Shown here: positions 1-7,936 of the stretch, in pieces
How positions within the stretch are numbered: position 1 is the stretch's first letter
Layout: every line of letters starts with the position of its first letter
Assembly (NCBI RefSeq): GCF_002217475.1
Contig: NZ_MUHH01000042.1
Span: 29,943-93,942 of the forward strand
DNA length: 64,000 bases
Direction: 5' to 3'
Source of the DNA: Flavobacterium tructae
Lineage (GTDB): Bacteria > Bacteroidota > Bacteroidia > Flavobacteriales > Flavobacteriaceae
The notes under the pieces: model-generated
Told to the model about the DNA's origin: nothing
Database searches by the model: none
The model's input: only the letters and a program-made list of their open reading frames with translations
Program-made: the position numbers and the translations under genes

Positions 1-1058
1 CATACGACAACAAGCTTTATTTCAGCATCCTGAAAACAAAGAAAACAAACATCATCAGTATTGGTGAACCTGAAAAAAGTAATTTCTTATCCCGAATTTA
101 TACATCGGCAGAATTCAACTACAACAACTATTCGATCAGCAACCTGGATTACAACAGTTTAGATAAACAAAATACCATTATTCTAAACGAACTGACAGAA
201 GTTCCTCAGGCCTTACAAACTACCTTAAAAGCATTTGTCGCTAAAGGAGGTAATTTAGTAGTGATTCCATCCGAAAAAACTGTTATTTCTAATCTGAATT
301 CTTTCTTGGGTAATTTCGGAAAAATTCAGTTTACTACTCTTGAAAACAAAGCGAAATTAATCACCAAAATCAATTTTGATCATCCCCTATTCTCTGGTGT
401 GTTTGAGAACAAAATCACGAACTTTCAATACCCAAAAACAAACAGTTCTTTTGGTATTTCAAGTCCGTACCCAGCCGTTTTATCCTACGAAGACCAAAGC
501 GTATTTGTAACAGCCATTCAAAATCCGGTTTCGGGAATTACGGTCTTTACAGCACCTATTAATGCAACAAATTCAAACTTTCAGCAATCTCCTTTGATTG
601 TTCCTTTATTTTACAAAATGGGGCAAAACAATCAAAAAACCGGAGTTAACGCTTTGATTATCGGCAGTAATCAGCCCTATTTTGTCGATGTATTATTAAC
701 GAAAGACGCTATTTTGGAAGTAAAAGGAAATGATGATTCCTTTATCCCCATTCAGCAAATACTAAACAACAAAGTTAAACTCACCTTTAATGATTTCCCA
801 GAAACAGCTGGAAATTATAGTGTTTTTGACCGAAAAGAATGGGTCGAAAATCTAAGTTTTAATTACAAAAGAAGCGAAAGTGACCTGAGTCAGGTAAACA
901 CCAATGTGGTTTCAGATTTTAAAACAGCAGATACGATTTCAACCATTTTTAACACCTTACAAACGGAGCGAACAGACAGCCAAATTTGGAAATGGTTTGT
1001 TATCTTTGCACTGTTATTTTTAGCATTAGAAATGGCAATAATAAAATTTGTAAAGTAG
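1..1058 (+). CDS. BatA-like membrane protein, C-terminal part (5' end outside window)
   Basis: The frame is open from base 3, with no stop before 1058, so this is the last 351 residues of a longer protein; the GTG at 261 is internal. The visible part is a soluble, Asn- and Ser-rich extracytoplasmic-type region. It ends in one hydrophobic helix (core FVIFALLFLALEMAIIKF) placed directly before the C-terminus, with Lys after it. This ending, together with the following dihydroorotase-like gene, matches Bacteroidota proteins that carry an N-terminal BatA domain and several membrane segments. The N-terminal BatA domain cannot be seen here, so the family name rests on the tail and on context. The role of such proteins is not settled; they are historically linked to the Bat aerotolerance genes. 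Confidence 0.6.
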   Translation, partial: YDNKLYFSILKTKKTNIISIGEPEKSNFLSRIYTSAEFNYNNYSISNLDYNSLDKQNTIILNELTEVPQALQTTLKAFVAKGGNLVVIPSEKTVISNLNSFLGNFGKIQFTTLENKAKLITKINFDHPLFSGVFENKITNFQYPKTNSSFGISSPYPAVLSYEDQSVFVTAIQNPVSGITVFTAPINATNSNFQQSPLIVPLFYKMGQNNQKTGVNALIIGSNQPYFVDVLLTKDAILEVKGNDDSFIPIQQILNNKVKLTFNDFPETAGNYSVFDRKEWVENLSFNYKRSESDLSQVNTNVVSDFKTADTISTIFNTLQTERTDSQIWKWFVIFALLFLALEMAIIKFVK

Positions 1059-1073
1059 TTCTTTTAGCTTGTA

Positions 1074-1162
1074 TGTCATTTCGACGTAAGGAGAAATCAC
1101 ACTTGCTGAGAACGCACTGCACAGAATATTGAAATGCGATTTCTCCTTACGTCGAAATGACA
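1074..1162. repeat. 25-bp perfect inverted repeat (REP-like element)
   Basis: Bases 1074-1098 and 1138-1162 are exact reverse complements over 25 bp, separated by 39 bases. The arms contain TCGACGTAAGGAGAAATC. The element fills most of the gap between the BatA-like gene and the dihydroorotase-like gene and would fold into a very stable hairpin in RNA. Motifs of this type (GTCATTTCGA...GGAGAAATC) are common as dispersed intergenic elements in flavobacterial genomes. It could protect the 3' end of the upstream message or weaken read-through. Confidence 0.85.
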
Positions 1163-1201
1163 AACGAGAATCTGTAAAATAATAAATAAATTTCTCTACA
1201 T

Positions 1202-2458
1202 ATGAAAATAATCATCCGAAGCGCCAAAATAATCGATTCAGAGAGTCCGTTTCACAATCAGACCGTTGATCTTTTAATTGCAGATGGTTTAATTGAAAAA
1301 ATAGGAACTTCACTTCCTGAAATTGATAATGCAAAAGAGGTAAAATTTGATCACTTACATCTTTCTCAAGGTTGGTTTGACAGCAGCGTTTCTTTTGGAG
1401 AGCCGGGTTACGAAGACAGAGAAACGATCGCCAACGGCTTGAATGTTGCTGCAAAAAGCGGTTTTACAGCCGTTGCTCTTCAACCCAACTCCTTCCCTGT
1501 AATTGACAACCAATCACAGGTAAATTTTGTAAAAAATAAAGCAAACGGTTTTGCTACTGAACTTTTCCCAATTGGAGCTTTAACTAAAGCCAGCGAAGGA
1601 AAAGATATGGCTGAGCTTTACGATATGAAAAATGCCGGAGCTGTTGCTTTTGGAGACTACAACAAAAGTATCGACAATGCCAATGTACTTAAAATTGCTT
1701 TACAATATGTACAGGATTTTGATGGTTTAGTGATTACTTATGCACAAGACCCTAATTTAAAAGGAAATGGTGTTGCTAATGAAGGAATCGTTTCAACAAG
1801 ATTAGGACTTAAAGGAATTCCTGCTTTGGCAGAAGAACTACAAGTTGCAAGAAACTTATTTCTATTAGAATATACCGGTGGAAAATTACACATCCCGACC
1901 GTCTCTACTGCAAAAACTGTCGCATTGATTCAAGAAGCAAAAGCAAAAGGCTTGCAAGTTACTTGCAGTGTCGCTGTACATCATCTGGTACTAACCGATG
2001 AAAAACTGGAAGAATTTGACACCCGTTTTAAAGTAACGCCACCACTACGAAGCGAAACAGACAGAAAAGCTCTTTTAAACGCAGTTTTGGACGGAACTAT
2101 TGATATAATTACTTCCGATCATAATCCAATTGATATTGAATTCAAAAAAATGGAATTCGACACCGCTAAAAACGGAACAATTGGTCTGGAAAGTGCTTTT
2201 GGTGCTTTATTAACGGTACTGCCTTTAGAAACTGTAATTGAAAAATTAACGTTGGGCAAAACGGTTTTCGGAATTGAAAACAGTGTCATAGCCGAAGGTT
2301 CAAAAGCCAACTTCACTTTCTTTACTCCGGAAGGAAAATCAACTTTCACAAAAGAAAAGATTCTATCCAAATCTAAAAACTCTGCTTTTTTAGGAGCAGA
2401 AATCAAAGGTTCTGTTTATGGAATATTCAATCAAAATCAACTTGTTACCTCTAAATAA
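1202..2458 (+). CDS. Dihydroorotase-like protein lacking zinc ligands
   Basis: The 418-residue protein has the amidohydrolase fold signature of class I dihydroorotase (pyrimidine synthesis, carbamoyl-aspartate to dihydroorotate). The expected DxHxH motif reads DSSVS at residues 60-64, the His of the VxHxED segment is Tyr180, and the HxxHxS segment reads HIPTVS with Thr233 at the ligand position. Asp152 and Asp306 are kept, as are the surrounding EPG (67-69), HH (260-261) and TPPLR (279-283) blocks. All four zinc histidines therefore appear to be missing. Non-catalytic pDHO proteins are known to support aspartate transcarbamoylase assembly in some bacteria, and that is the best guess here. Database pipelines would simply call it dihydroorotase. 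The next gene starts 5 bases downstream. Confidence 0.8.
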   Translation: MKIIIRSAKIIDSESPFHNQTVDLLIADGLIEKIGTSLPEIDNAKEVKFDHLHLSQGWFDSSVSFGEPGYEDRETIANGLNVAAKSGFTAVALQPNSFPVIDNQSQVNFVKNKANGFATELFPIGALTKASEGKDMAELYDMKNAGAVAFGDYNKSIDNANVLKIALQYVQDFDGLVITYAQDPNLKGNGVANEGIVSTRLGLKGIPALAEELQVARNLFLLEYTGGKLHIPTVSTAKTVALIQEAKAKGLQVTCSVAVHHLVLTDEKLEEFDTRFKVTPPLRSETDRKALLNAVLDGTIDIITSDHNPIDIEFKKMEFDTAKNGTIGLESAFGALLTVLPLETVIEKLTLGKTVFGIENSVIAEGSKANFTFFTPEGKSTFTKEKILSKSKNSAFLGAEIKGSVYGIFNQNQLVTSK

Positions 2459-2463
2459 TTACA

Positions 2464-2790
2464 ATGAACAATTCAATTGAAAAGGGAAAACCAATCGCTA
2501 TCACCAGTTATATTTTGATTATTGGGGTACTAATTGCAATGTCGATGAACTCTGAAGACAAAAACAGCTTTGCTTCATTTCACATTCGTCAGGCATTAGG
2601 ACTTTCCCTGACCTTTATTTCATTCGGAGCCATCATCAGCAATTTTGACAGCTTCTTTATTACTTTCCCAATGTGGATTTGTATTTCGATTTTATGGACT
2701 TACGGCATTTTTACCGCCATTCAGGGACAAACAAAACCAATTCCATTAGTGGGAGAGCTTTTCCAAAAATGGTTTCAAAAAATAGGGTAA
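2464..2790 (+). CDS. DUF4870-like small membrane protein
   Basis: The protein has 108 residues with about three hydrophobic helices (around 13-30, 47-65 and 70-90). It contains FHIRQALGL, the FHxRQ motif typical of the DUF4870/Tic20-like small membrane proteins of Bacteroidota. It starts 5 bases after the dihydroorotase-like stop codon, so the two are almost certainly co-transcribed. No catalytic residues are visible and the function is unknown; it probably sits in the inner membrane. Confidence 0.75.
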   Translation: MNNSIEKGKPIAITSYILIIGVLIAMSMNSEDKNSFASFHIRQALGLSLTFISFGAIISNFDSFFITFPMWICISILWTYGIFTAIQGQTKPIPLVGELFQKWFQKIG

Positions 2791-2897
2791 ATTTTAAATT
2801 ACAATTAGAAAAAATCCAAATTTTAAATTCCAAATTCCAACAACAATGGTTTTAAGATTTTAATCGCTTCTTTTATCAAACTGTACAAGTATAAAGC

Positions 2898-2930
2898 TTG
2901 TCAGGCTGAGCGAAGTCGAAGCCCGACAAG
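2898..2930. repeat. Imperfect intergenic inverted repeat
   Basis: The arms CTTGTCAGGC (2898-2907) and GCCCGACAAG (2921-2930) pair with one mismatch around the core TGAGCGAAGTCGAA. It lies upstream of the esterase gene, in a gap that also holds degenerate words such as AAATTCCAAATTCC and ACATTTTACA, which recur elsewhere in the window. It resembles the dispersed short palindromes of flavobacterial intergenic DNA. Confidence 0.6.
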
Positions 2931-2980
2931 TTTTATCTTAATACAACTTACATTTTACAACTCACATCTTACAATTAAAA

Positions 2981-3625
2981 ATGAATCTATCTCTAGAATA
3001 TAAAATACAAGAACCAAAAGTTATCTTAGACAAAAATCCTGTTTTAATTTTATTACACGGATACGGCAGCAACGAAGCCGATTTGTTCTCATTTGCAACC
3101 GAACTTCCTGATCACTATTACATTATTTCAGCCAGGGCACCTTATGATTTACAATATGGCGCTTACGCCTGGTATGCGATTAACTTTGATGCAGATCAGA
3201 ATAAATTTTCTGACAATGAACAAGCAAAAACCTCCCGTGATGTAATTGCCGGCTTTATTGATGAATTAACGACTAACTACCCTATTGATCCTAATAACGT
3301 AACTTTGGTTGGTTTCAGCCAGGGATCCATTTTGAGTTATTCCGTTGCACTTTCATATCCCGAAAAAGTACAGCGTGTAGTGGCGATGAGTGGTTATTTT
3401 AATGAAGATATCATCAAAGACGATTATGATAAAAATGACTTTAAAAACCTAAAATTCTTTGCCTCACACGGAACTGTCGATCAGGTAATCCCAATCGAAT
3501 GGGCCAGAAAAACGTCTGCAATTTTAGAACATTTGAATATTCCAATCACCTACAAAGAATATCCGGTTGGACATGGTGTTGCTCCGCAAAATTTCTTTGA
3601 CTTTAAGAATTGGCTGACGGAATAG
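2981..3625 (+). CDS. Carboxylesterase/phospholipase family alpha/beta hydrolase
   Basis: The protein has 214 residues, the usual size for the PF02230 phospholipase/carboxylesterase family. An oxyanion-hole segment LHGYGSNE lies near residue 25, the nucleophile elbow GFSQGS near residue 115, an acid in GTVDQVIP near 170 and the catalytic His in VGHGV near 200. There is no signal peptide, so it should act in the cytoplasm on short acyl esters or lysophospholipids; the substrate cannot be read from sequence. The stop codon is the TAG of the repeat word TAGTTTTCAG. It faces the 3720-4151 gene across a 15-bp inverted repeat. Confidence 0.85.
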   Translation: MNLSLEYKIQEPKVILDKNPVLILLHGYGSNEADLFSFATELPDHYYIISARAPYDLQYGAYAWYAINFDADQNKFSDNEQAKTSRDVIAGFIDELTTNYPIDPNNVTLVGFSQGSILSYSVALSYPEKVQRVVAMSGYFNEDIIKDDYDKNDFKNLKFFASHGTVDQVIPIEWARKTSAILEHLNIPITYKEYPVGHGVAPQNFFDFKNWLTE

Positions 3626-3643
3626 TTTTCAGTAAAAAGTAAA

Positions 3644-3689
3644 ATGTGAGATGTAAAAATGATTGGTTTATCAGTTTTACATCTCACAT
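3644..3689. terminator. 15-bp perfect inverted repeat between convergent genes
   Basis: Bases 3644-3658 (ATGTGAGATGTAAAA) and 3675-3689 are exact reverse complements with a 16-base loop. It lies in the 94-base gap between two convergent genes and can act for both strands, although it lacks a long uninterrupted T tract. The word TGTGAGATGTAAAA resembles other ACATTTTACA-type repeats in the window. Confidence 0.55.
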
Positions 3690-3719
3690 CAAAAGCTATA
3701 AAAGTCGAAACGTTATAAT

Positions 3720-4151
3720 CTATTCGCCTGTATAGATAATTTTACCATTCTTTTTCAGCACATAACCTTTCCAGGCAATTAATTGATAATCATCCTTTAC
3801 CCAAGGCTCTCCTTCTGATTTTCTTTCTAAAAGGATTACTTCATCTTGAGTATCCAGAAAAAGCTCTGCTTTATTTCCGTCAAAAATAACATAAGCTACA
3901 GTGGAATATGTTTTTCCATCTTCGGCATGAGCTAATTTTGTACCGACTTCAAAAAGACGAACACATTCTTTCTTAAGAGCCGACCAGGTGTAACCCGCAG
4001 AAGGTTTACATCCATGAGCATCCGAATCTCCTCCAACAACAGCTGGTTTAACTTCTTCTTTCTTTTCAGAATTTTTATTCTCTTCAGCGACTTTCTTTCC
4101 GCAAGAAAATGAAAGTCCCGCAATAATAGCAAGCAAAAACACCTTTTTCAT
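3720..4151 (-). CDS. Predicted lipoprotein, unknown function
   Basis: The 143-residue product begins MKKVFLLAIIAGLSFSC, a signal peptide ending in a lipobox with Cys17. A Lys/Glu-rich linker (about 18-40) follows. A globular domain holds a paired-cysteine motif CKPSAGYTWSALKKEC near residues 48-63, then a beta-rich tail with repeated KxG turns. The cysteines could form a disulfide in the periplasm. No catalytic signature is recognised. It lies upstream in coordinate, but downstream in transcription, of the 4199-4702 and 4716-5480 genes, probably in one minus-strand unit. Confidence 0.75.
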   Translation of the reverse strand: MKKVFLLAIIAGLSFSCGKKVAEENKNSEKKEEVKPAVVGGDSDAHGCKPSAGYTWSALKKECVRLFEVGTKLAHAEDGKTYSTVAYVIFDGNKAELFLDTQDEVILLERKSEGEPWVKDDYQLIAWKGYVLKKNGKIIYTGE

Positions 4152-4198
4152 AAGTCGAATATTTAGTTAAACTGGTCTGAAAGTAAGAAAAGAGCTTC

Positions 4199-4702
4199 TT
4201 ACTTTTGATACAGCCAGGTTTGGTTTACCTCAAAAGTAATACTTTCGTCATCATTAACAAAGTACTTCAACAATACTTCTCCCCACATTTCACCATTGCT
4301 GTAATCTGCAATAATCCATCTGTGATTTAAAATTTTCACCTTATTGATGATAAATTTATTCGGACCAATTTTGTCTTGTCCGGTATAAGGATTCCCGTTG
4401 GGGTTTGCATTTAAATCCAATAGTTTCTCTGTTACCAACGGAATTAGTTTTTCATATAAAATAACTTTTCCTCCGGTTGCACTATTGTCAAAATAATTCT
4501 GTGCATTTTCATTGTGCTCCAAAGAAAAATAATCTGCTTCCGCCAATTTTGTTGACACCAAATTAATACTGTCTCTCAGCTTTTTGGTCGTTTTTACATA
4601 TCTGTCCTGCTCAAATTTTACTTCGCTGCTGTAAAACATATAGGTAAAAACATTCATTAATATCGCAAGGATAAAAAGGTAAAGCATTAAGGATTTTTTC
4701 AT
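4199..4702 (-). CDS. Conserved membrane-anchored protein, unknown function
   Basis: The protein has 167 residues, with an N-terminal signal-anchor helix (about residues 4-25) that has Lys before it. A soluble domain follows with a short helical stretch (30-60) and a beta-rich C-terminal half ending in NQTWLYQK. It starts only 13 bases after the PhnP-like gene on the same strand and is likely in its operon. No known motif was recognised. The topology suggests an extracytoplasmic domain tethered to the inner membrane. Confidence 0.7.
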   Translation of the reverse strand: MKKSLMLYLFILAILMNVFTYMFYSSEVKFEQDRYVKTTKKLRDSINLVSTKLAEADYFSLEHNENAQNYFDNSATGGKVILYEKLIPLVTEKLLDLNANPNGNPYTGQDKIGPNKFIINKVKILNHRWIIADYSNGEMWGEVLLKYFVNDDESITFEVNQTWLYQK

Positions 4703-4715
4703 TTTTGTAATATAA

Positions 4716-5480
4716 TTAAATTGTAATTTCTAAATTATCATAAGCCAGAAAAACATTTTCGGGCAATTGTTTTTGCACTTCTTCATGAAAGCCTAAAACG
4801 TGACTAATATGCGTTAAATAAGCAACTTCAGGTTTCACTAAATCGATAAAATCCAATGCTTCCTGTAAATTAAAGTGCGTATCGTGTGGTTCTACACGCA
4901 AAGCATTTACAACCAGCACCTTCAAATTTTTAAGTTTTTCAACCTCCGCTGCATCAACCGTTTTCACATCCGTCAAATAAGCAAAATCATCAATACGATA
5001 TCCAAAAACCTGCAAGTCACCGTGCATGACATTAATTGGAATTGCCGTTTTATCGCCAACGGCAAAAGGCACGTCATTCACTACCTCAATCGTTTTAACG
5101 CTGGGTGCACCCGGGTACTTGTTTACAGTTTCAAAAACATAATCAAAACGACGTTTTAAATTGTCGATTACACGCTGATGTGCGTACACAGGAATCTCGC
5201 CCTGTCTGAAATTATAAGGGCGAATATCATCTAAACCGGCCGTATGATCAGCATGTTCGTGTGTAAATAAAATAGCATCGAGCTTTCGGCAGCCACAGGA
5301 AAGCATCTGTTGTCTGAAATCAGGACCACAATCGATCACATACGAATGATCGTCCCATGTAATCCAAATAGAAACACGAAGTCTTTTATCCTTAGCATCA
5401 GTGCTTTTACAAACAGGATGATCCACTCCGATTATCGGAATGCCTTGAGAAGTACCAGTACCTAAAAAATATACCTTCAA
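4716..5480 (-). CDS. Metallo-beta-lactamase-fold hydrolase, PhnP-like
   Basis: The 254-residue protein opens with FLGTGTSQGIP, the glycine-rich strand of the beta-lactamase fold. It carries the metal motif THEHADHT near residues 94-101, HGD and LTD ligand segments, and a late His in LTHISH. This pattern belongs to the PhnP group of phosphodiesterases (cyclic ribose phosphates, cyclic nucleotides), also found broadly without phn genes. No phosphonate gene is nearby, so the substrate is open. It is first in a minus-strand unit with the two following genes. A TATTTTTG box at 5499-5506 lies about 20 bases upstream of the start. Confidence 0.85.
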   Translation of the reverse strand: MKVYFLGTGTSQGIPIIGVDHPVCKSTDAKDKRLRVSIWITWDDHSYVIDCGPDFRQQMLSCGCRKLDAILFTHEHADHTAGLDDIRPYNFRQGEIPVYAHQRVIDNLKRRFDYVFETVNKYPGAPSVKTIEVVNDVPFAVGDKTAIPINVMHGDLQVFGYRIDDFAYLTDVKTVDAAEVEKLKNLKVLVVNALRVEPHDTHFNLQEALDFIDLVKPEVAYLTHISHVLGFHEEVQKQLPENVFLAYDNLEITI

Positions 5481-5498
5481 TTGAACTTAATTTTTTTA

Positions 5499-5506
5499 CA
5501 AAAATA
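5499..5506 (-). promoter_or_regulatory. -7 promoter box for the PhnP-like operon
   Basis: Read on the minus strand this is TATTTTTG, an exact match to the Bacteroidota TANNTTTG box, 19-26 bases before the start codon of the 4716-5480 gene. It lies back to back with the box at 5541-5548. Confidence 0.5.
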
Positions 5507-5540
5507 GGATTATTTCTCTTTCATTAGAAGGCTAATTTAC

Positions 5541-5548
5541 TAACTTTG
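5541..5548 (+). promoter_or_regulatory. -7 promoter box for the 5571 gene
   Basis: TAACTTTG matches TANNTTTG and lies 22 bases upstream of the ATG at 5571, giving a very short leader. No convincing -33 TTG was found. Confidence 0.5.
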
Positions 5549-5570
5549 TAACAAATCTATTTAAAATAAA

Positions 5571-7031
5571 ATGGGTACAGAAATAAAACTCAAAGGTGAC
5601 AGGGTCATCGAACAGATTCCTTCTATAAAAGACAAAGCATTACGCATTAATTTAAACGAGAATATTTACGGAACATTTGCTGAAATAGGCGCCGGGCAAG
5701 AAACAGTAAGGCATTTTTTCAGATCCGGAGGTTCATCGGGAACAATTGCAAAAGCAATGTCTGCCTATGACAAAGATTTTAGTGATGCCGTTTATGGAGC
5801 TGAAAACGATGGACGTTATGTAACTGAGGAACGGTTAAAAAAAATGCTTACCCATGAAGGGCAAATCATCGAAGAACGACTAAGCAGAGAAAAACATCCA
5901 ACAAAGCTTTTCTTTAGTTATGCCAACACTGTTGCTACCATAGATTTCGCTAAACAATTTAAAGGTCATGGCTGGGTAGGAATCCGCTATCAAATTGAAC
6001 CGGATGAAGCATATAACGAAATTATTCTACACATTCGTTTTAAAGAAACTGATGCCAGACTACAACAGGAAACACTTGGAATCTTAGGAGTTAACCTAAT
6101 TTATGGTGCTTTTTACAAATACAACGATCCAAAACGATTACTTCGTTATTTATACGATCACTTAGACAAAGACCAGCTCGAAATCGACACCATTAACTTC
6201 TCAGGGCCTCGTTTTGCTCATGTTGACAATCGTTTAATGAGTTTACAGTTGGTTAAAAACGGAATGACTGATGCCGTAATGTTCAATCCGGAAGGAAAAA
6301 ACATATTACCGGCTGCTATTTTATACAAAAAAAATCTTCTTGCTTTAAGAGGAAGTTTCCGTCCGGTTACAAAAGTAAACATGGACATGTATGAGAAGTC
6401 ACTTAAAATGTTTTTGGAAGAAAACAAAGTAGAAAAAGACAATACATTGGTTATTTTCGAAATTACACTTTCTAACTTACGTTCTGATGGTGAAATTGAC
6501 GAGCGTGACTTTATGGACAGAGCCGAATTACTTTGCTCTTTGGGTCAAACTGTAATGATTTCAAATTTCCAGGAATATTATAAGGTAGTAGAATATTTTG
6601 CCAATTATACCAAAGCCCGTATGGGATTGGCAATGGGTGTAAACAATTTAGTAGATATTTTTGATGAGAAATATTACCGTCATTTAAGCGGTGGAATATT
6701 AGAAGCTTTTGGAAAACTATTCTACAGAGACATGAAAGTTTTCTTGTATCCGATGTTAGACGAAAATGGCGTTCTAATGAACTCAAACAACTTAAAAGTA
6801 CATCCAAGAATGAAAGAATTGTACAAATTCTTTAAATTCAACGGAAAAGTAATTGATATCGCAGATTATGATCCGCATAACTTAGAAGTTTTCTCTCGTG
6901 AGGTACTAAAAATGATCAATCAGGGAAAAACGGGATGGGAACACATGCTTCCAACTGGTATTGCCGAAATCATAAAAGAACATCATCTTTTTGGGTACCA
7001 TCCGCAGAAAGAACTGGAGCAAAATACTTAA
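5571..7031 (+). CDS. Conserved cytosolic protein of unknown function (486 aa)
   Basis: The protein has 486 residues with no signal peptide, no transmembrane segment and mixed charge, which suggests a soluble enzyme. The N-terminal block holds EIGAGQETVRHFF and GGSSGTIAKAM (about 38-65), a Gly-rich motif that may bind a phosphate or cofactor. From memory, relatives in databases carry labels such as TonB-dependent receptor or nicotinate-nucleotide adenylyltransferase. Neither fits what is visible: there is no beta-barrel, no signal peptide and no HxGH nucleotidyltransferase motif. It is monocistronic, with its own promoter box and a strong terminator right after the stop. The function is not assigned. 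Confidence 0.8.
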   Translation: MGTEIKLKGDRVIEQIPSIKDKALRINLNENIYGTFAEIGAGQETVRHFFRSGGSSGTIAKAMSAYDKDFSDAVYGAENDGRYVTEERLKKMLTHEGQIIEERLSREKHPTKLFFSYANTVATIDFAKQFKGHGWVGIRYQIEPDEAYNEIILHIRFKETDARLQQETLGILGVNLIYGAFYKYNDPKRLLRYLYDHLDKDQLEIDTINFSGPRFAHVDNRLMSLQLVKNGMTDAVMFNPEGKNILPAAILYKKNLLALRGSFRPVTKVNMDMYEKSLKMFLEENKVEKDNTLVIFEITLSNLRSDGEIDERDFMDRAELLCSLGQTVMISNFQEYYKVVEYFANYTKARMGLAMGVNNLVDIFDEKYYRHLSGGILEAFGKLFYRDMKVFLYPMLDENGVLMNSNNLKVHPRMKELYKFFKFNGKVIDIADYDPHNLEVFSREVLKMINQGKTGWEHMLPTGIAEIIKEHHLFGYHPQKELEQNT

Positions 7032-7033
7032 TA

Positions 7034-7062
7034 AAAAAAGTCCCGATAAAGGGACTTTTTTT
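7034..7062 (+). terminator. Rho-independent terminator after the 5571 gene
   Basis: AAAAAAGTCCC (7034-7044) pairs with GGGACTTTTTT after a 6-base loop GATAAA and is followed by a T run. It begins 3 bases after the stop codon. Confidence 0.85.
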
Positions 7063-7063
7063 T

Positions 7064-7305
7064 GTTTCAAGTTTTCTTTGTTTCAGGTTTTGGTCCGAAC
7101 AAAATTTTACCGCAAAGCACGCTAAAAATAACATAAGTGTTGCGTATAAAATAAAAAAACAAAGTTCGCAAAGTTTATTCAATATGAAGCTTTGGAACTT
7201 TGCGTATAAAGACTTAACGTGCTTTGCGGTAAAGAATTCTAAACTAAGATTTCAAACTCAAACTTGAAACTTGAAACTTTAAACCTGAAACTTTAAACCT
7301 AAAAC
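7064..7305. repeat. Composite palindromic repeat element
   Basis: The outer flanks are degenerate heptamer arrays in opposite orientation: GTTTCAA/GTTTCAG words at 7064-7092 and TTGAAAC/CTGAAAC words at 7251-7305. Inside, 7106-7121 and 7218-7233 are perfect 16-bp reverse complements around TACCGCAAAGCACG. The centre holds further AAAGTTCGCAAAG / GAACTTTGCG complementarity. The whole 242-base block lies between two convergent genes and encodes nothing convincing. Confidence 0.8.
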
Positions 7306-7313
7306 AAAAAAAC

Positions 7314-7766
7314 TTACTTCAAAATCTGTGCAGCGTGTTCTTTCGTTTTTACTTTTTCGATTACCTCGTCGATAATTCCGTTTTCATCTATAACAAAAGT
7401 GGTTCTGTGGATTCCGTCATACTCTTTTCCCATAAACTTCTTAGGCCCCCAAACCCCAAACGCATTAATTACAGATTTATCTTCGTCTGCCAATAACGGA
7501 AAAGGAAACTCGTACTTATCTTTAAATTTTAACTGTGCTTTCTGGCTGTCAGCACTAACACCCAGAAGTTCGTAATTATTCGCTTTAAAACGCTCAAAAT
7601 TATCCCTTAAATCACAAGCCTCAGCTGTACATCCCGGAGTACTTGCCTTTGGATAAAAGAAAACGACCAATTTCTTTCCGGCATAATCTGCCAGTTTATG
7701 CGCCTTCCCATCCTGATCTACTCCTGAGAAATTTGGTGCCTTATCGCCTTTTTGTAATGTTACCAT
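7314..7766 (-). CDS. bcp: Thioredoxin-dependent thiol peroxidase (Bcp/PrxQ)
   Basis: The protein has 150 residues, the typical length for Bcp. It contains FYPKASTPGCTAEAC, with the peroxidatic Cys46 and the likely resolving Cys51 five residues later, as in PrxQ-type peroxiredoxins. Conserved GDKAPNF at the N-terminus and RTTFVID near residue 125 complete the family pattern. It reduces hydrogen peroxide and organic hydroperoxides in the cytoplasm using thioredoxin. It is divergent from nth; the gap between them carries a degenerate TTAGATT repeat. Confidence 0.93.
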   Translation of the reverse strand: MVTLQKGDKAPNFSGVDQDGKAHKLADYAGKKLVVFFYPKASTPGCTAEACDLRDNFERFKANNYELLGVSADSQKAQLKFKDKYEFPFPLLADEDKSVINAFGVWGPKKFMGKEYDGIHRTTFVIDENGIIDEVIEKVKTKEHAAQILK

Positions 7767-7770
7767 TTAT

Positions 7771-7819
7771 TTAGATTATTAGATTGTTAGACTTCTTAGA
7801 TTATTCGATTAATTAGATT
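7771..7819. repeat. Degenerate TTAGATT tandem repeat (period about 8)
   Basis: TTAGATT-like words start at 7771, 7779, 7787, 7796, 7804 (TTCGATT) and 7813, a period of 8 with single-base slips. It sits immediately upstream of the bcp start codon. It resembles the CTAAGNNN octamer family found later in the window. Confidence 0.6.
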
Positions 7820-7936
7820 GCAACTTAAAAATAATTCATTCCCCATAATCAACCATTCACCTATAACATTTTACAATGTACATTTTACAATTCACAATTA
7901 AAATAATACTATTTTTACGGGATTAAATTTACGGAA

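Noticed and set aside
5571..7031. TonB-dependent receptor or nicotinate-nucleotide adenylyltransferase
   Set aside because: There is no signal peptide, plug or barrel pattern, and no HxGH motif.
6935..7267. 110-codon plus-strand frame over the end of the 5571 gene and the composite repeat
   Set aside because: It overlaps a clear gene in another frame and then translates repeat DNA.
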